Shown piece by piece: positions 26,050-36,100 of a DNA stretch of 38,947 nt (its first letter is position 1; each line of letters opens with the position of its first letter). The notes under the pieces are model-generated. The model saw only the letters and a program-made list of their open reading frames with translations, had not been told where the DNA came from and searched no databases. The stretch covers positions 1 through 38,947 of the forward strand of contig JALKBU010000454.1 of assembly GCA_023091735.1 (NCBI GenBank). Reading direction: 5' to 3'. The DNA comes from Trichomonas tenax (taxonomy: Eukaryota > Parabasalia > Trichomonadida > Trichomonadidae). The position numbers and the translations under genes are program-made.

Positions 26050-28143
26050 TCATTTGTCTGTGTTAAAGAATCCCCATACTTCAACAACATCCGCCTTGAA
26101 TTCATGAGTTCCAGCAAGGAATGTTTCTGGATCATTTGATTTGAGATCAAGTCCATAGGAATAAGATCTCTCCAACTTTGAAGAGCAGTTATTAAACTGA
26201 TTGTTCAACACTAAATCATAACGTCCGAAAGATAATGTTTCATAGTCCGCAATGAGAGCACATGCATCTTCAACGTGTGGTCTGAACGGAATGAATGCAT
26301 CCTTTGTAACATGGAACAAGAAAGATGAACTGTTGTCGCCGAATGGTTTTCCATCGTGATTCCATTTGGCGGCGGCAAAGCCACCAAATGCCAAAGATCC
26401 GCGTTTGATGAGAATGCATGTGATGCCAACATTGTCAATTCTCTGGTGCATGAGAGGGATGGAGCGGCCGTCACGTTCACTGGAGAACAAAAGCTGAGTC
26501 TGTGGAACACCTTTGAATGGGAATGTCATGTAAAGTTGTCTCCTTTTGATATCATTTGTGACAACAAGAGATCCTTCGAATGGCGAGAAATCAAGATTGA
26601 TTCCACGCTGTGCAAGCTTCTGCTCTTTTCTTGTTGCCATCTGTGTTAGTGTGACTTGGCGTAACTTCTGATACTTCGACTCTCCTCTCTGTATCCAGCC
26701 ACCGTTTGTTGTGTACGTGTAGGATCTTTCTGTTGGCTGCTCCGAGACTGCTGTTGGCTCTGTATGCGTGTTATAGTCTGTATTACGAATGTTGGCTTCT
26801 TCGACATCGAGATCGCGCTTCTTTGCTCCTTCAGGCAACTCGAGCAATTGTCTTGGCTTGACAGCTAATGTTCCGCCAAGTGCTAAATCGCCTTCGACGT
26901 AAAGATCTAATGGGATGTCATCATCGCGCTTGAAATCGCTCTGGCAAATATCTGCATACGAATCAGCGGCTTGAATGAAGAGAACTGGGCCAGATAACTC
27001 CTGAACAGTGTTGAGGAATTGATTTGCGTGCTCAATTTCTATTTGCTTACGAAGCAATTCATCGCGAGTGCTCCTGACCATCAAAGCCTTAGCACCAGCT
27101 TGTTGCCTGAGAGATTCGATAGCCTTCTTTGCTTCTTCCATGATTCTGTCTTCGAGGTTTCTCTGGTTTGTTGCGATATCCTTTAATCTAACGTCCGCAT
27201 CTCTGAGCTTTTCGGCAATAACGCGACGTCTGTGCGAGAAATATTTCGACTCTTTTCCTGTCCTCTTGACAGCGTCAAGGTACGCTTCTGATAAAGTCAT
27301 CAACTGATGCTTCGAGCACGCGCCAACGGAGTGATTACCAGTGAGTTTGCACTCAAAGCACACTGGTAAGTGACATTGCGGGCACCAATGCTCAACTTTG
27401 TTCTGTGGATGGAATGGACATGTTTCCATGAAGCAACCAGCGCGAGACATCGGGATACGCGTGTGGGTGTTCAGCACGGCATTAGAGGAGTGTGATTTTT
27501 CATTGCAATGGTCGCAGAGAGCAGCGTTGCAATTAACACACCAATGATCAGCTTTCTCCTGCTTGCAGAGGTGGCAAGTAAGATCAAACTGTGGCCTGCG
27601 CTCGAGCGTTTCACCGCTCGTTGTGCGGATGATCTGAAGTGTTCTGATTTGCTTTTGATTGAAAATCATGAAATCTCCGTCTTCATTTAATTTGATAGAA
27701 TTATAACCATCGAGAAGTACGTCTGGTGTTGGTATCGAAGTTTCGAATTTTTCTGTGTTTGGATCAGAATTGACAACTTGATGATTCTGAACAACGCCTA
27801 AAGCGACCAAACAATGAGCGAATTCTAATACTTTCTGTGTGGCATCAACATTGGCGTGGCCAATTGTGATCTTAAGGCCTTTTCTTGGATTGACTCTTAC
27901 GCCTCTCTCGACAATATCCGAAATTGGCTGAAGAAGTGTTGTCAGTGGTATGAAAGCGTGAACGATGTTCTTTTGTTCGATCTCCTGGCAAAAGGAATTA
28001 AATTCTTGAGCTTTTGAAATCTGTGTAGCATCGAATATTTCGAGAATCTTTAGTCTGGGAGCGTCGAGGTTTTGCTGAAGCATGTATTGAATGAGTTTTA
28101 CATTGTAAGATTCAATGTCGAGAGGTGGTAATGGTAACGACAT
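26050..28143 (-). CDS. B-box zinc-finger and TLDc-domain protein (TRIM-like)
   Basis: I place the start at 28143 (MSLPLPPLDIESYN), giving 697 aa; the open frame back to 28206 would add 21 basic residues. Residues 1-185 are unrecognised. Two B-box-like zinc fingers follow: CHLCKQEKADHWCVNCNAAL, then CDHC...H (~190-230), and CPFHPQNKVEHWCPQCHLPV, then CFEC...H (~241-280). A coiled coil (~290-390) completes a TRIM-like B-box/coiled-coil order, without a RING. Residues ~530-697 are a TLDc domain: LLFSSERDGRSIPLMHQRI, then SLAFGGFAAAKW, SSSFLFHV, LSFGRYDLVL, and the terminal ADVVEVWGF. TLDc proteins act in oxidative-stress resistance and V-ATPase regulation in other eukaryotes. Coding GC is higher than that of the neighbours, suggesting good expression. 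Confidence 0.85.
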   Translation of the reverse strand: MSLPLPPLDIESYNVKLIQYMLQQNLDAPRLKILEIFDATQISKAQEFNSFCQEIEQKNIVHAFIPLTTLLQPISDIVERGVRVNPRKGLKITIGHANVDATQKVLEFAHCLVALGVVQNHQVVNSDPNTEKFETSIPTPDVLLDGYNSIKLNEDGDFMIFNQKQIRTLQIIRTTSGETLERRPQFDLTCHLCKQEKADHWCVNCNAALCDHCNEKSHSSNAVLNTHTRIPMSRAGCFMETCPFHPQNKVEHWCPQCHLPVCFECKLTGNHSVGACSKHQLMTLSEAYLDAVKRTGKESKYFSHRRRVIAEKLRDADVRLKDIATNQRNLEDRIMEEAKKAIESLRQQAGAKALMVRSTRDELLRKQIEIEHANQFLNTVQELSGPVLFIQAADSYADICQSDFKRDDDIPLDLYVEGDLALGGTLAVKPRQLLELPEGAKKRDLDVEEANIRNTDYNTHTEPTAVSEQPTERSYTYTTNGGWIQRGESKYQKLRQVTLTQMATRKEQKLAQRGINLDFSPFEGSLVVTNDIKRRQLYMTFPFKGVPQTQLLFSSERDGRSIPLMHQRIDNVGITCILIKRGSLAFGGFAAAKWNHDGKPFGDNSSSFLFHVTKDAFIPFRPHVEDACALIADYETLSFGRYDLVLNNQFNNCSSKLERSYSYGLDLKSNDPETFLAGTHEFKADVVEVWGFFNTDK

Positions 28144-28747
28144 TGTTTTTTTGATTTTTTTTTCTTGAAATTTGTAAAATAACGGCCGGACGTTAAAAAG
28201 TAACATTCAGCTGTTTTGCCGTTAACTGTGAATTGCCTATGGCACAGTGATACTAATTCTATGAACAATTCCTGTTTTCGCTTAATTTTCGGTATATTTA
28301 TTGCGAATTATCATTCCTTTTTCAGTCCAGCTCTCTTAATAATGCTTTTCTACACACTGCACTTTCTAAATGAGATGTTTTTGTCATGTAAAATATTTTT
28401 TTTTGACATTTTTAAATGATGTTCTTGAAATCCATTTTCGATGATGTATATATCGTCAAATCGCTAATAACCATAAATTATATATTCCTTATTTATGTTA
28501 TGTGACCTCTTATGTAGTTTTCATATGTGACATTATATTCATACGTGTGAGTGCACGTATTGCACTTCATATATAATGCATACTATTATTTGTGTAAGCT
28601 ATTGTTAGTTATCGCTGCATTTTTGCCAAAATGAGCATTTTGATCTGAATGATGCAATCATCTTCAAAAAATAGTTTTCAATTAAGTGAATATATAACAA
28701 TTCAGCATGCTTTGATTTTTCGAAAATAATAAATAATAACTTTATTC
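28144..28747. other. Intergenic region, promoter side of the B-box/TLDc gene
   Basis: About 600 AT-rich bases. TTTTGTCATGTAAAAT (28379-28394) is a near-perfect copy of the motif clustered at 13.99-14.30 kb and 38.35-38.48 kb. A 67-codon plus-strand frame at 28216 lacks an ATG at its start and looks spurious. Confidence 0.5.
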
Positions 28748-31700
28748 TTATTGAGGAACAACTTGTTTGTATATCTGAACAATTCTTGAATATATTTCAT
28801 CGGAGATGAGCAGTTTGGCCTTCTCTCTCTCGTTTAATTGGAATGTTTGGACGAAAACATTCAGGATCTTTTGCTTTGTTTCATCATCTGCTTGGCTGTA
28901 TGAATTGAGTAAGAAACTGAAGACAACGTTTGAGCAATCTCCGAAACCAACTCCCAAAGGCATTGCGTCTGCTATGACTGGGAGAGCCTCCTCGAGATTG
29001 ACCATGTTTGCCTGGACAAGAGAAACAATGAAAGCAAGTGCTGCAGTCCTTGTCTGGAAGTAATATGCTTGGCCCATGTTATCTGACAAAGCAAACTCAA
29101 GGGCTGCATTGTAGAGGTCACTAAGATATCTCTCAATAAGCTGAGGATTGGCACCAACGATTGTTCTTGCAGTAACGAGAATGTGTGGGGCAGAGTTTCC
29201 GTCAATGCCATTGAATGCGTTGCAAACAAGCTTGATGGCCTCATTTCTCGCGATTGGGTGAAGCTTCTCGTGGCAGTGCTTGAACAACGTGGCAAGAACC
29301 TGCGAGCATGCAGACTCTTCATTGCTGTCGCTCTTTGTGCACGACTTGCATGCTTGGACGATATCTGTTGGATTGATGTTGTCTGGGAATTTCTCTATTA
29401 CATCCGAAACGAACTTATAAACGTTTGTCATTAACTTTGCATCAAAGATATCTTCTTCCTTCGGTGCTTCTCCCTCCTCGACTTCTTCAACATCATCATC
29501 GCCTCCATCATCACCCTTTCCGAATGTCTGTGATGGTAATTTGTGCTTAAGTGCAATGAGAGCATTCACTAACAAACCGGTATCATCCTCTCTAAGAATG
29601 AACTCTGAGTTAACCATATTTGCATTCATCAACAAATCTGCTGCATAGAAGAAAAGTCCAGCATTAAATGTTTCAGCAGCACCAACAAGTGATGCTGAAT
29701 TCTCAAGGAGTTCGTTTGCATCGAGGTGATACTTCATTGTCATTTCGAGTGCTGCTTCGAGTGCAAATTGAGCAAGGCGCTGATCATTGTTGACTGAGAT
29801 GTAGTATGTTAAGATGTTCATGAAGTGCTGTCTGTACTCATCATCGATAGAATCTGGGAAGTACAATACTATGGACTTCAGCAATGTGAAGCATTGGCAC
29901 AATGTCTGACATGCGTCGGCGAATTTTCCGCCTTTCTCTTCATTTTCTTCGACTTCTTCGTCATTTTCTATTTCATCATAACCAGCGAACATCTTTTGGA
30001 TTGCTTCGCCATTGATGATTGACTGGACAAGCTCCAGAGCAAGAGGAATGAGTTCTGCAACAGCTGGCATAGATGGAGAAATCATTGCTGAAAGTGCTGC
30101 AACAGATGCACACTGAAGATCGAAGTCATTGCTTTGAGCTGCAAGAATGATCTTCTCGGTGAGTTCTGGGTTCTGGAGAAGGCTTGAATCGATAGAAAGG
30201 AGGTGTCCAAGAGCGATAACTGCATTTGTGCGAATGTATGGATCTGCGTGTGGATCCTGTTGAAGCGCATCGCCAAGGATCTCCAAAATGTTTCCGTAAC
30301 TGTCTGCAAGATTTTCTCTGCCTGCAAGTGTGATGAAGAATGAGAGACACTCAACTGCAAGTGAGCGAAGTTCTTCGATTTGATATGTGCCTGTGATGAT
30401 CTCCCAGATGCGCTGATAGTACTCCGGTGGCGTTGGGAGATCCTGCATTGAGTTTATTAAACAATCAATGATTGCGCGATGAACATCAACTGTTAATCCC
30501 TCTATTCCAAGGTTTGCATCAATGACTGTGTAGACTGCTTCGCTGTAGAAGTCTAATGTGTGATTTGAGTCCAAAATGAACCTTGCCAAAACTTCAAATC
30601 CAACTTGGCGAATTGCGAAACAAACAGCTTCGTTGTTGAGGAGCGATAAAATGAACTCCATTATGAATGTCGTCTTATTTGATGCGACAATAGAATCAGC
30701 GATTATCAGCTGCTCCAGGAACTTGAGAATTGTGAAAGCAGAACCTTCGCCTTGGTATACGAGTAATGGCTGAATCATATTCCATAATTTTGTCGCATTG
30801 ATGTCCTGAAGAATGTTTGCGAAAATATCACTGAAATCATTTTGTTCAACAGCGCTCAGTGTTGTGTCAAACTGAAGATCTGAGTACTTAATCATACTTC
30901 CGATGATTGTTGGGAGCATTTCACGTAAATCCATTGGGAAAAAAGCAATGCATTTTGAAATCGGTGCAAAAATGTGATAAACATTGATTGGATTGATTTG
31001 CTCGTTGATCATGTTAAGAAGGACTTGTGTAAGCTCGATTGGATTCATTACACCGCTTTCTTGAATTGAGTTTTCGAGTGCATCAGTGATGATTTGTGTG
31101 ACTTGTGTCGAGTTTGGCAAATTGCTTGTGAGGATTTGCAAGAGAGCATTTAATGAGGGCTGCATTGTGTCCGGGAACTGCTCCTCCAAGTGGCATATTG
31201 TGTTTGTGAAAAGGCCTGCTGCAGATTTGATTAAATCGATGTCATTGTACTGCAGAGAGCTCATAATCAATTCATTGATTGTCTGAGTCATAGGACTGAG
31301 TTCTTGTGGATTGATGTGGAATAACGCAATAGATAGGATATTCGTCGCGATGTGGAAACCAGTAGGAGTTCCAATTCCAGCGCAATCAAGAGAATATTGG
31401 AATAATTCGGGCCATTGTCCTATCTTAACAATTTCTTGTATTGAGACGTATAACAGATTGCGGAGGACTGCATCTTCTTCATTTCTGACTGTATCTAAAA
31501 ATAATTGTTTGATATTCGGAAGATTTGGATCAGCTGCGATATTGTTTGCATACACCATCGACATGCTCTTTATACAAATAGCTGCCTGAGTTCTTATATT
31601 CGAATTTATTCCTTTATTTGCGACAATTTGGAGAATTGTTGGTAAATAGTCAAGGTTCTTTTTGAGAAGCTCAATCTGCTCTGTCACCTGCTTCAGATCT

Positions 31701-31753
31701 TCGTTAGTTTTCGCTGTCGAAGCGGCCTGGAAAAGAGCTAGAATTTCCTCCAT
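28748..31753 (-). CDS. Importin-beta family karyopherin (IPO5/IPO4/Kap121-like)
   Basis: A 1001-aa protein of HEAT repeats throughout, starting MEEILALFQAASTAKTNEDL. The N-terminus shows the importin-beta N-domain pattern (LLKKNLDYLPTILQIVANKG, then IRTQAAICIKSMSMVY, where the A-x-I-x-(L/I)-K is typical). Two acidic loops, ENDEEVEENEEKGG (~residues 600) and GDDGGDDDVEEVEEGE (~760), fit the acidic loops that release or bind cargo and Ran in Kap121/IPO5-like receptors. Such proteins carry cargo through nuclear pores under RanGTP control. Length is close to the family's usual ~1050-1100. The promoter side carries TCAAAAAGTGACAG about 35 bases before the ATG. Assignment to IPO5 versus IPO4 is uncertain. 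Confidence 0.8.
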   Translation of the reverse strand: MEEILALFQAASTAKTNEDLKQVTEQIELLKKNLDYLPTILQIVANKGINSNIRTQAAICIKSMSMVYANNIAADPNLPNIKQLFLDTVRNEEDAVLRNLLYVSIQEIVKIGQWPELFQYSLDCAGIGTPTGFHIATNILSIALFHINPQELSPMTQTINELIMSSLQYNDIDLIKSAAGLFTNTICHLEEQFPDTMQPSLNALLQILTSNLPNSTQVTQIITDALENSIQESGVMNPIELTQVLLNMINEQINPINVYHIFAPISKCIAFFPMDLREMLPTIIGSMIKYSDLQFDTTLSAVEQNDFSDIFANILQDINATKLWNMIQPLLVYQGEGSAFTILKFLEQLIIADSIVASNKTTFIMEFILSLLNNEAVCFAIRQVGFEVLARFILDSNHTLDFYSEAVYTVIDANLGIEGLTVDVHRAIIDCLINSMQDLPTPPEYYQRIWEIITGTYQIEELRSLAVECLSFFITLAGRENLADSYGNILEILGDALQQDPHADPYIRTNAVIALGHLLSIDSSLLQNPELTEKIILAAQSNDFDLQCASVAALSAMISPSMPAVAELIPLALELVQSIINGEAIQKMFAGYDEIENDEEVEENEEKGGKFADACQTLCQCFTLLKSIVLYFPDSIDDEYRQHFMNILTYYISVNNDQRLAQFALEAALEMTMKYHLDANELLENSASLVGAAETFNAGLFFYAADLLMNANMVNSEFILREDDTGLLVNALIALKHKLPSQTFGKGDDGGDDDVEEVEEGEAPKEEDIFDAKLMTNVYKFVSDVIEKFPDNINPTDIVQACKSCTKSDSNEESACSQVLATLFKHCHEKLHPIARNEAIKLVCNAFNGIDGNSAPHILVTARTIVGANPQLIERYLSDLYNAALEFALSDNMGQAYYFQTRTAALAFIVSLVQANMVNLEEALPVIADAMPLGVGFGDCSNVVFSFLLNSYSQADDETKQKILNVFVQTFQLNEREKAKLLISDEIYSRIVQIYKQVVPQ

Positions 31754-31903
31754 TTTGAAAGGAAGACGATAAAGGATTTTAGTTCTGTCACTTTTTGACG
31801 TTGGATTTCAAGAATAACTTTTTTATAAAATCCCTTTTTCTAAAGGGTTTTGACCCGATATCTATTAGTAAAAAGTGAAATTACTATGGCATTCAGCATG
31901 CAC

Positions 31904-32086
31904 TTACAAAGATGCCAGGCAAATTAAAATTGTTATCAATGAAACAGGGACTGACACCAAAACCCCTAAAATTACAGACCATTTCGTTTTTCGATTGCTC
32001 ATCATAAATTTATTATCTGTATGAAAAATCAAAACCAAATATCTAACAAATAAATCGAAATTAGGAGAATTCGAAATATTTGACAT
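31904..32086 (-). CDS. Possible small tail-anchored membrane protein
   Basis: Sixty codons from the ATG at 32084-32086 (MSNISNSPNFDLFVRYLVLI). The C-terminal 25 residues form one strong hydrophobic segment (WSVILGVLVSVPVSLITILI, then CLASL) after a basic stretch (SNRKTKW), which is the layout of a tail-anchored or small ER protein. CCTTTGGCGG lies just before the ATG. No family recognised; it could be a chance ORF, but the sharp amphipathic/hydrophobic organisation argues for a real gene. Confidence 0.4.
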   Translation of the reverse strand: MSNISNSPNFDLFVRYLVLIFHTDNKFMMSNRKTKWSVILGVLVSVPVSLITILICLASL

Positions 32087-33151
32087 AACCGCCAAAGGTA
32101 CCTTGGATCTTTTTTGCTGATATTTTCCAATCAGCTTCAGGATTTAAGTTGTACAGACCATGAGGATGTATGCATTATGATATCGAAGAACCTGCACAGA
32201 GATTCGCTGAATTATTAATCTTGAAAAACTGCATATTATTTAATCAAATTTTTGAAAAATATTTTTGCAATTTAAATATTTTACTAAAAAACGAATTTAT
32301 AAAAAAATAAATAATAAATTGTAATACATAATAGATGCTAAATATAATTTTACCATTACATAGGCAATTTTGATTTTTCGATTTCAAAAAAATCATAAAC
32401 AATGAATGATATTCATTCCCATTAAAACAGACAAATTGGACTACTGATCATAGAAACAACATACAACGCTTAAATATTTCAATATTTTCAAAAAAGTGAA
32501 AAACTCATATTCATAAAATGAATTGATAAGCTAGTTATAGATATAATTATAAAGGTAGAAGTATTTACTCAAAAAAAATTTTATAAAAACATTCTGAATA
32601 AAATTTAAAATAGAGATATTGATAGTTCTATATCTGTAATTGAACCGAACTACCGATGTTAATTACATGGATTTCTATAAATATGCATAAATCATCGTTA
32701 AATATGGAGATAATAATCGGATCTCAAAAACCTTCTGTAGCGGCCCTTAGAAAATTTGTGAGTGATCAGCGGAATGTAAGTAGCAGCTGTGTGTAGAAGA
32801 TGGAGCCACAAAATCCGCAAAATTTTGTGGTACAAATTTCGAATTTTAACATGTAGGTTTCAAGACGAGTTCCGACGCCAGATACTCTTGTAGAAAGTCA
32901 CTGGTAACGCCAAGGCCAGAAACCAACAAAGTCTAAAAATCGCAATATCTTTGCAATAACTTTAGTCCAGAGCACCTAAATAGGTTCCATGATAAATTCG
33001 CTGAGTTACATTTTTGATTGTGCCATATAGAAAAGTCAAGTTTTGAATCCTCACCGAGATAGCAAAACTAAACTTCGACCGAGGCCAAAAAGTGAAATTT
33101 TTAATAACGTGCATTCTGCCACATGACCTTTAAACCGCTGATTACATTCAA
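32087..33151. other. 1.1-kb intergenic region before the Sec7 gene
   Basis: The left part (to ~32700) is very AT-rich with nothing recognisable. From about 32730 to 33120 the base composition is clearly less AT-rich. It holds a hairpin CCACAAAAT/ATTTTGTGG (32806-32814/32822-32830) and, on the minus strand, a stop-interrupted protein-like reading (LDFVGFWPWRYQ; FCGSIFYTQLLLTF) that may be a decayed repeat. AAAAAGTGAAA near 33089 lies about 60 bases before the Sec7 ATG. Confidence 0.45.
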
Positions 33152-36100
33152 ATGTCGTCACCTGACCTGCTCATTAGAGCGGTTCTAAGGCACGTCCGGC
33201 TGCTGTCAGACGCCCTTGCGTTGCTTTCTGACTCACGAATCAAGGCCGCCATCAAAGCCGCAGAGGCAAATATCGACGAGAAACTAGATACTCCGAAAAA
33301 TTTGGATCTCGAAATCATTTCAGAGCCGTTTTTCATTGCAATTGACGTCGATTTTAACAAATTTGCCTTATTTATGATCGAATATTTGTCAACACTGTTC
33401 CATGCATCGACTGTTGAACTATTTCCTAATCAAAAAACTACGGAGCGTGCAATTAAAATCATTTCGACAATGTACAAGACAAAGGATGATGACATAAAGA
33501 TCAAAACATGCAAAACAATTACGTTTATTCTTCTCAGTCCTTGTGGAAGATTATTTGTTCACAATCACAACATGTATTCCATTATTCACTCGATCCTTCG
33601 CCTATTTCAGACATGCCAAGAGAATTCAAAGGCTTTAGAGGTCTGCGAAATGACTTTACACGAAACAATGCGCGTTTTAATCGGCTGTTACGATAACTTA
33701 ATCGAAGAACTTACATTTGATACTGTCGAAGAACTCGCGAAATACACTGCAAATGCATTAACATTAAACAGTTTGCAAGCCATCGAGACAATGCCATCTT
33801 ATCCGGAATATGCAACTCCGCACGACGTTGATGTTACTGTTGCCATAAGGTCTCTTACGAACGCTGTTGAGAAAAAGATGTTTGACGAGAAAACAACAAT
33901 ATTAGCGTTATCTACACTAAATGGAATCTTAAGCTCTGATTTCACATACTTTGCGAAGCCTTTCTTCAAAGATATTCTCAATCAGGACGTCAGAGTTGCA
34001 ATTATCGCAGCTGCTTTTGATCCATCATTTGAAACAGCTCCATTCACAGCGGCACTTGTTTTGACCGTTTGGAGGAGATTCTCGTATAAATATGCTGAAG
34101 GACTCAACGAAATCCTCGATTCCGGTTTGACAATCGCTTTATCTTCGCCAGATTACAGATTTGTACGCAGAGCCTGCCATGTTTTCAGGGTTCTTTGTAA
34201 TCATCCACTGATCTTTGTGGATTCTTTTGTCAATTTCGATTGCGACCAATCTGGAACCTTCAAGAATATCTTCGAAAACTCATTTAACATCATCGTCAAG
34301 AACGCCTATCCCACTACTGAATCACACACCCTTCAAAGGACCGCTCTTACGACATTATCGAATATTCTCTTCAAATTATGTGAATTCTGCCAAAATCCAC
34401 CAAAAACAAGGACACCACCAAGCATTACAAAGTCAATCATTGCTGCAAAACAAGCAAAAGACATTTTTACACAAGGTGTTTTAATTTTCAAGGAAAATCC
34501 AAAGAAAGGTCTTCAATTCTTTATCAAGAACAATGTTGTTGCGAATGATCCAGTAGAAATTGGTAAATTCTTCTTCAATTCATCAAATCTTCCAGGTTCA
34601 GCTGTCGGTGAAATCATCGGCACAAAGACTAATATTGAGATTCTTCAAAGCTATGTCAGCTGCTTCGATTTCACTGGCCTTCCATTCGAGCATGCTTTCA
34701 GGAAGTTCTTGTCATCATTTGTTATCCCAGGTGAAGGCCAAATGATTGACCGCATCATGGAAAAGTTCGGTCAGCACTATTACGAGCAGAATCCTGGCGT
34801 GTTTTCATGCGCTGATACAGTTTATGTTTTGGCATATTCGGCTTTGATGCTCCACACAGATGCACACCATCCAACAATTAAGAAGCATATGACGCTCGAC
34901 GAGTTCATTCGTAACAATCGTGGAATCGACAACGGAAAGGATCTTCCAAAGGAGTTCCTTGAAGAATTATACAATGGAATTCGCAGTGAGAAGATTTTTG
35001 TTTCACAGGATTCTATGCCAAACATAAACCTCATCAATCGTCAGCAGCGCATGGAAATCTACCAGCAACAGTGTCAGGCAACATTGGCAGCTGCAAGACA
35101 ACACATCACAGGTGACAAGTATCAATTCCATCATGTTGATTCCCCACTCTTGTTAGGCCCAATGCTGCAACGTGTTTGGGGACCACTTTGCGCTGCTTTG
35201 AGTATCAGCTTAGAAGAAACAGATGATCAGCGTATTATCGATTTATGCCTTTCAACAATGCAGAGTGCTTTGAAGATTGCAGCAAGATGCTACGTCGAAG
35301 ATGCTTTGCAATCATTACTTGACGCACTTGCAAAGTTTGCTAGATTGAGATACGAAAGCGACATCCAAGCGCCAAAGAACAAGCAGTGCGCACATGCTCT
35401 GATGCAATTTGTCTTTGAAGAGCGTGAAAATATCAAAGGTGCATGGTCTGTGTTTTTAGATGAAGTTTCCGCAATGGAGAGCATCAAAGATTCATCACCA
35501 AACGTTAAGGAGTATCTTCAGAAGGCAGAGGACTTATACAAGCATAGTGCGCAGTTTGATAGAGAGAGTATCTGCGAATTTGTACGTGCTATGTCAATCG
35601 TTGCTGTTAGAGAAACAGAGGAAAATCCACCACGTTTCTACATGCTGAAATCAATGGCTGAAGTTGCTCTGTATAACATGGACAGAGAAAGAATTGTTTG
35701 GAACGATATCTGGATTGCTATCACACCAAATATTGTGTATGCAGGCTCCCACAAGAACGCAAAGATTGGCACATTCGCAATCGACCTTATGAAATCATTG
35801 GCAGAGAAATTCCTCATCAAAGAAGAAACATCTGCTTTCCACTTCCAGGAACACTTCCTTCAACCAATGCTCGACATTTACTATGGTGCCTCATCACAGG
35901 TCGTTCATAAGGCTCTCATCGAGTCAATCGGCAAACTTGTTGGCGTACTCCACAAATCATTCCACTCAGGTTGGACTGTCATTTTGCACATTCTCAGCGA
36001 AGCAGCAAAGGGCAGTGCACGCGATGAAGCATTTAGAACAATACAGAATGTCATCGTGAACTACCCTGAAGATATTGCACCATTCACATCCGAAGTTTTA

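Noticed and set aside
28216..28419. 67-codon hydrophobic ORF upstream of the B-box/TLDc gene
   Set aside because: No ATG at its start and the T-rich DNA explains the hydrophobic translation.
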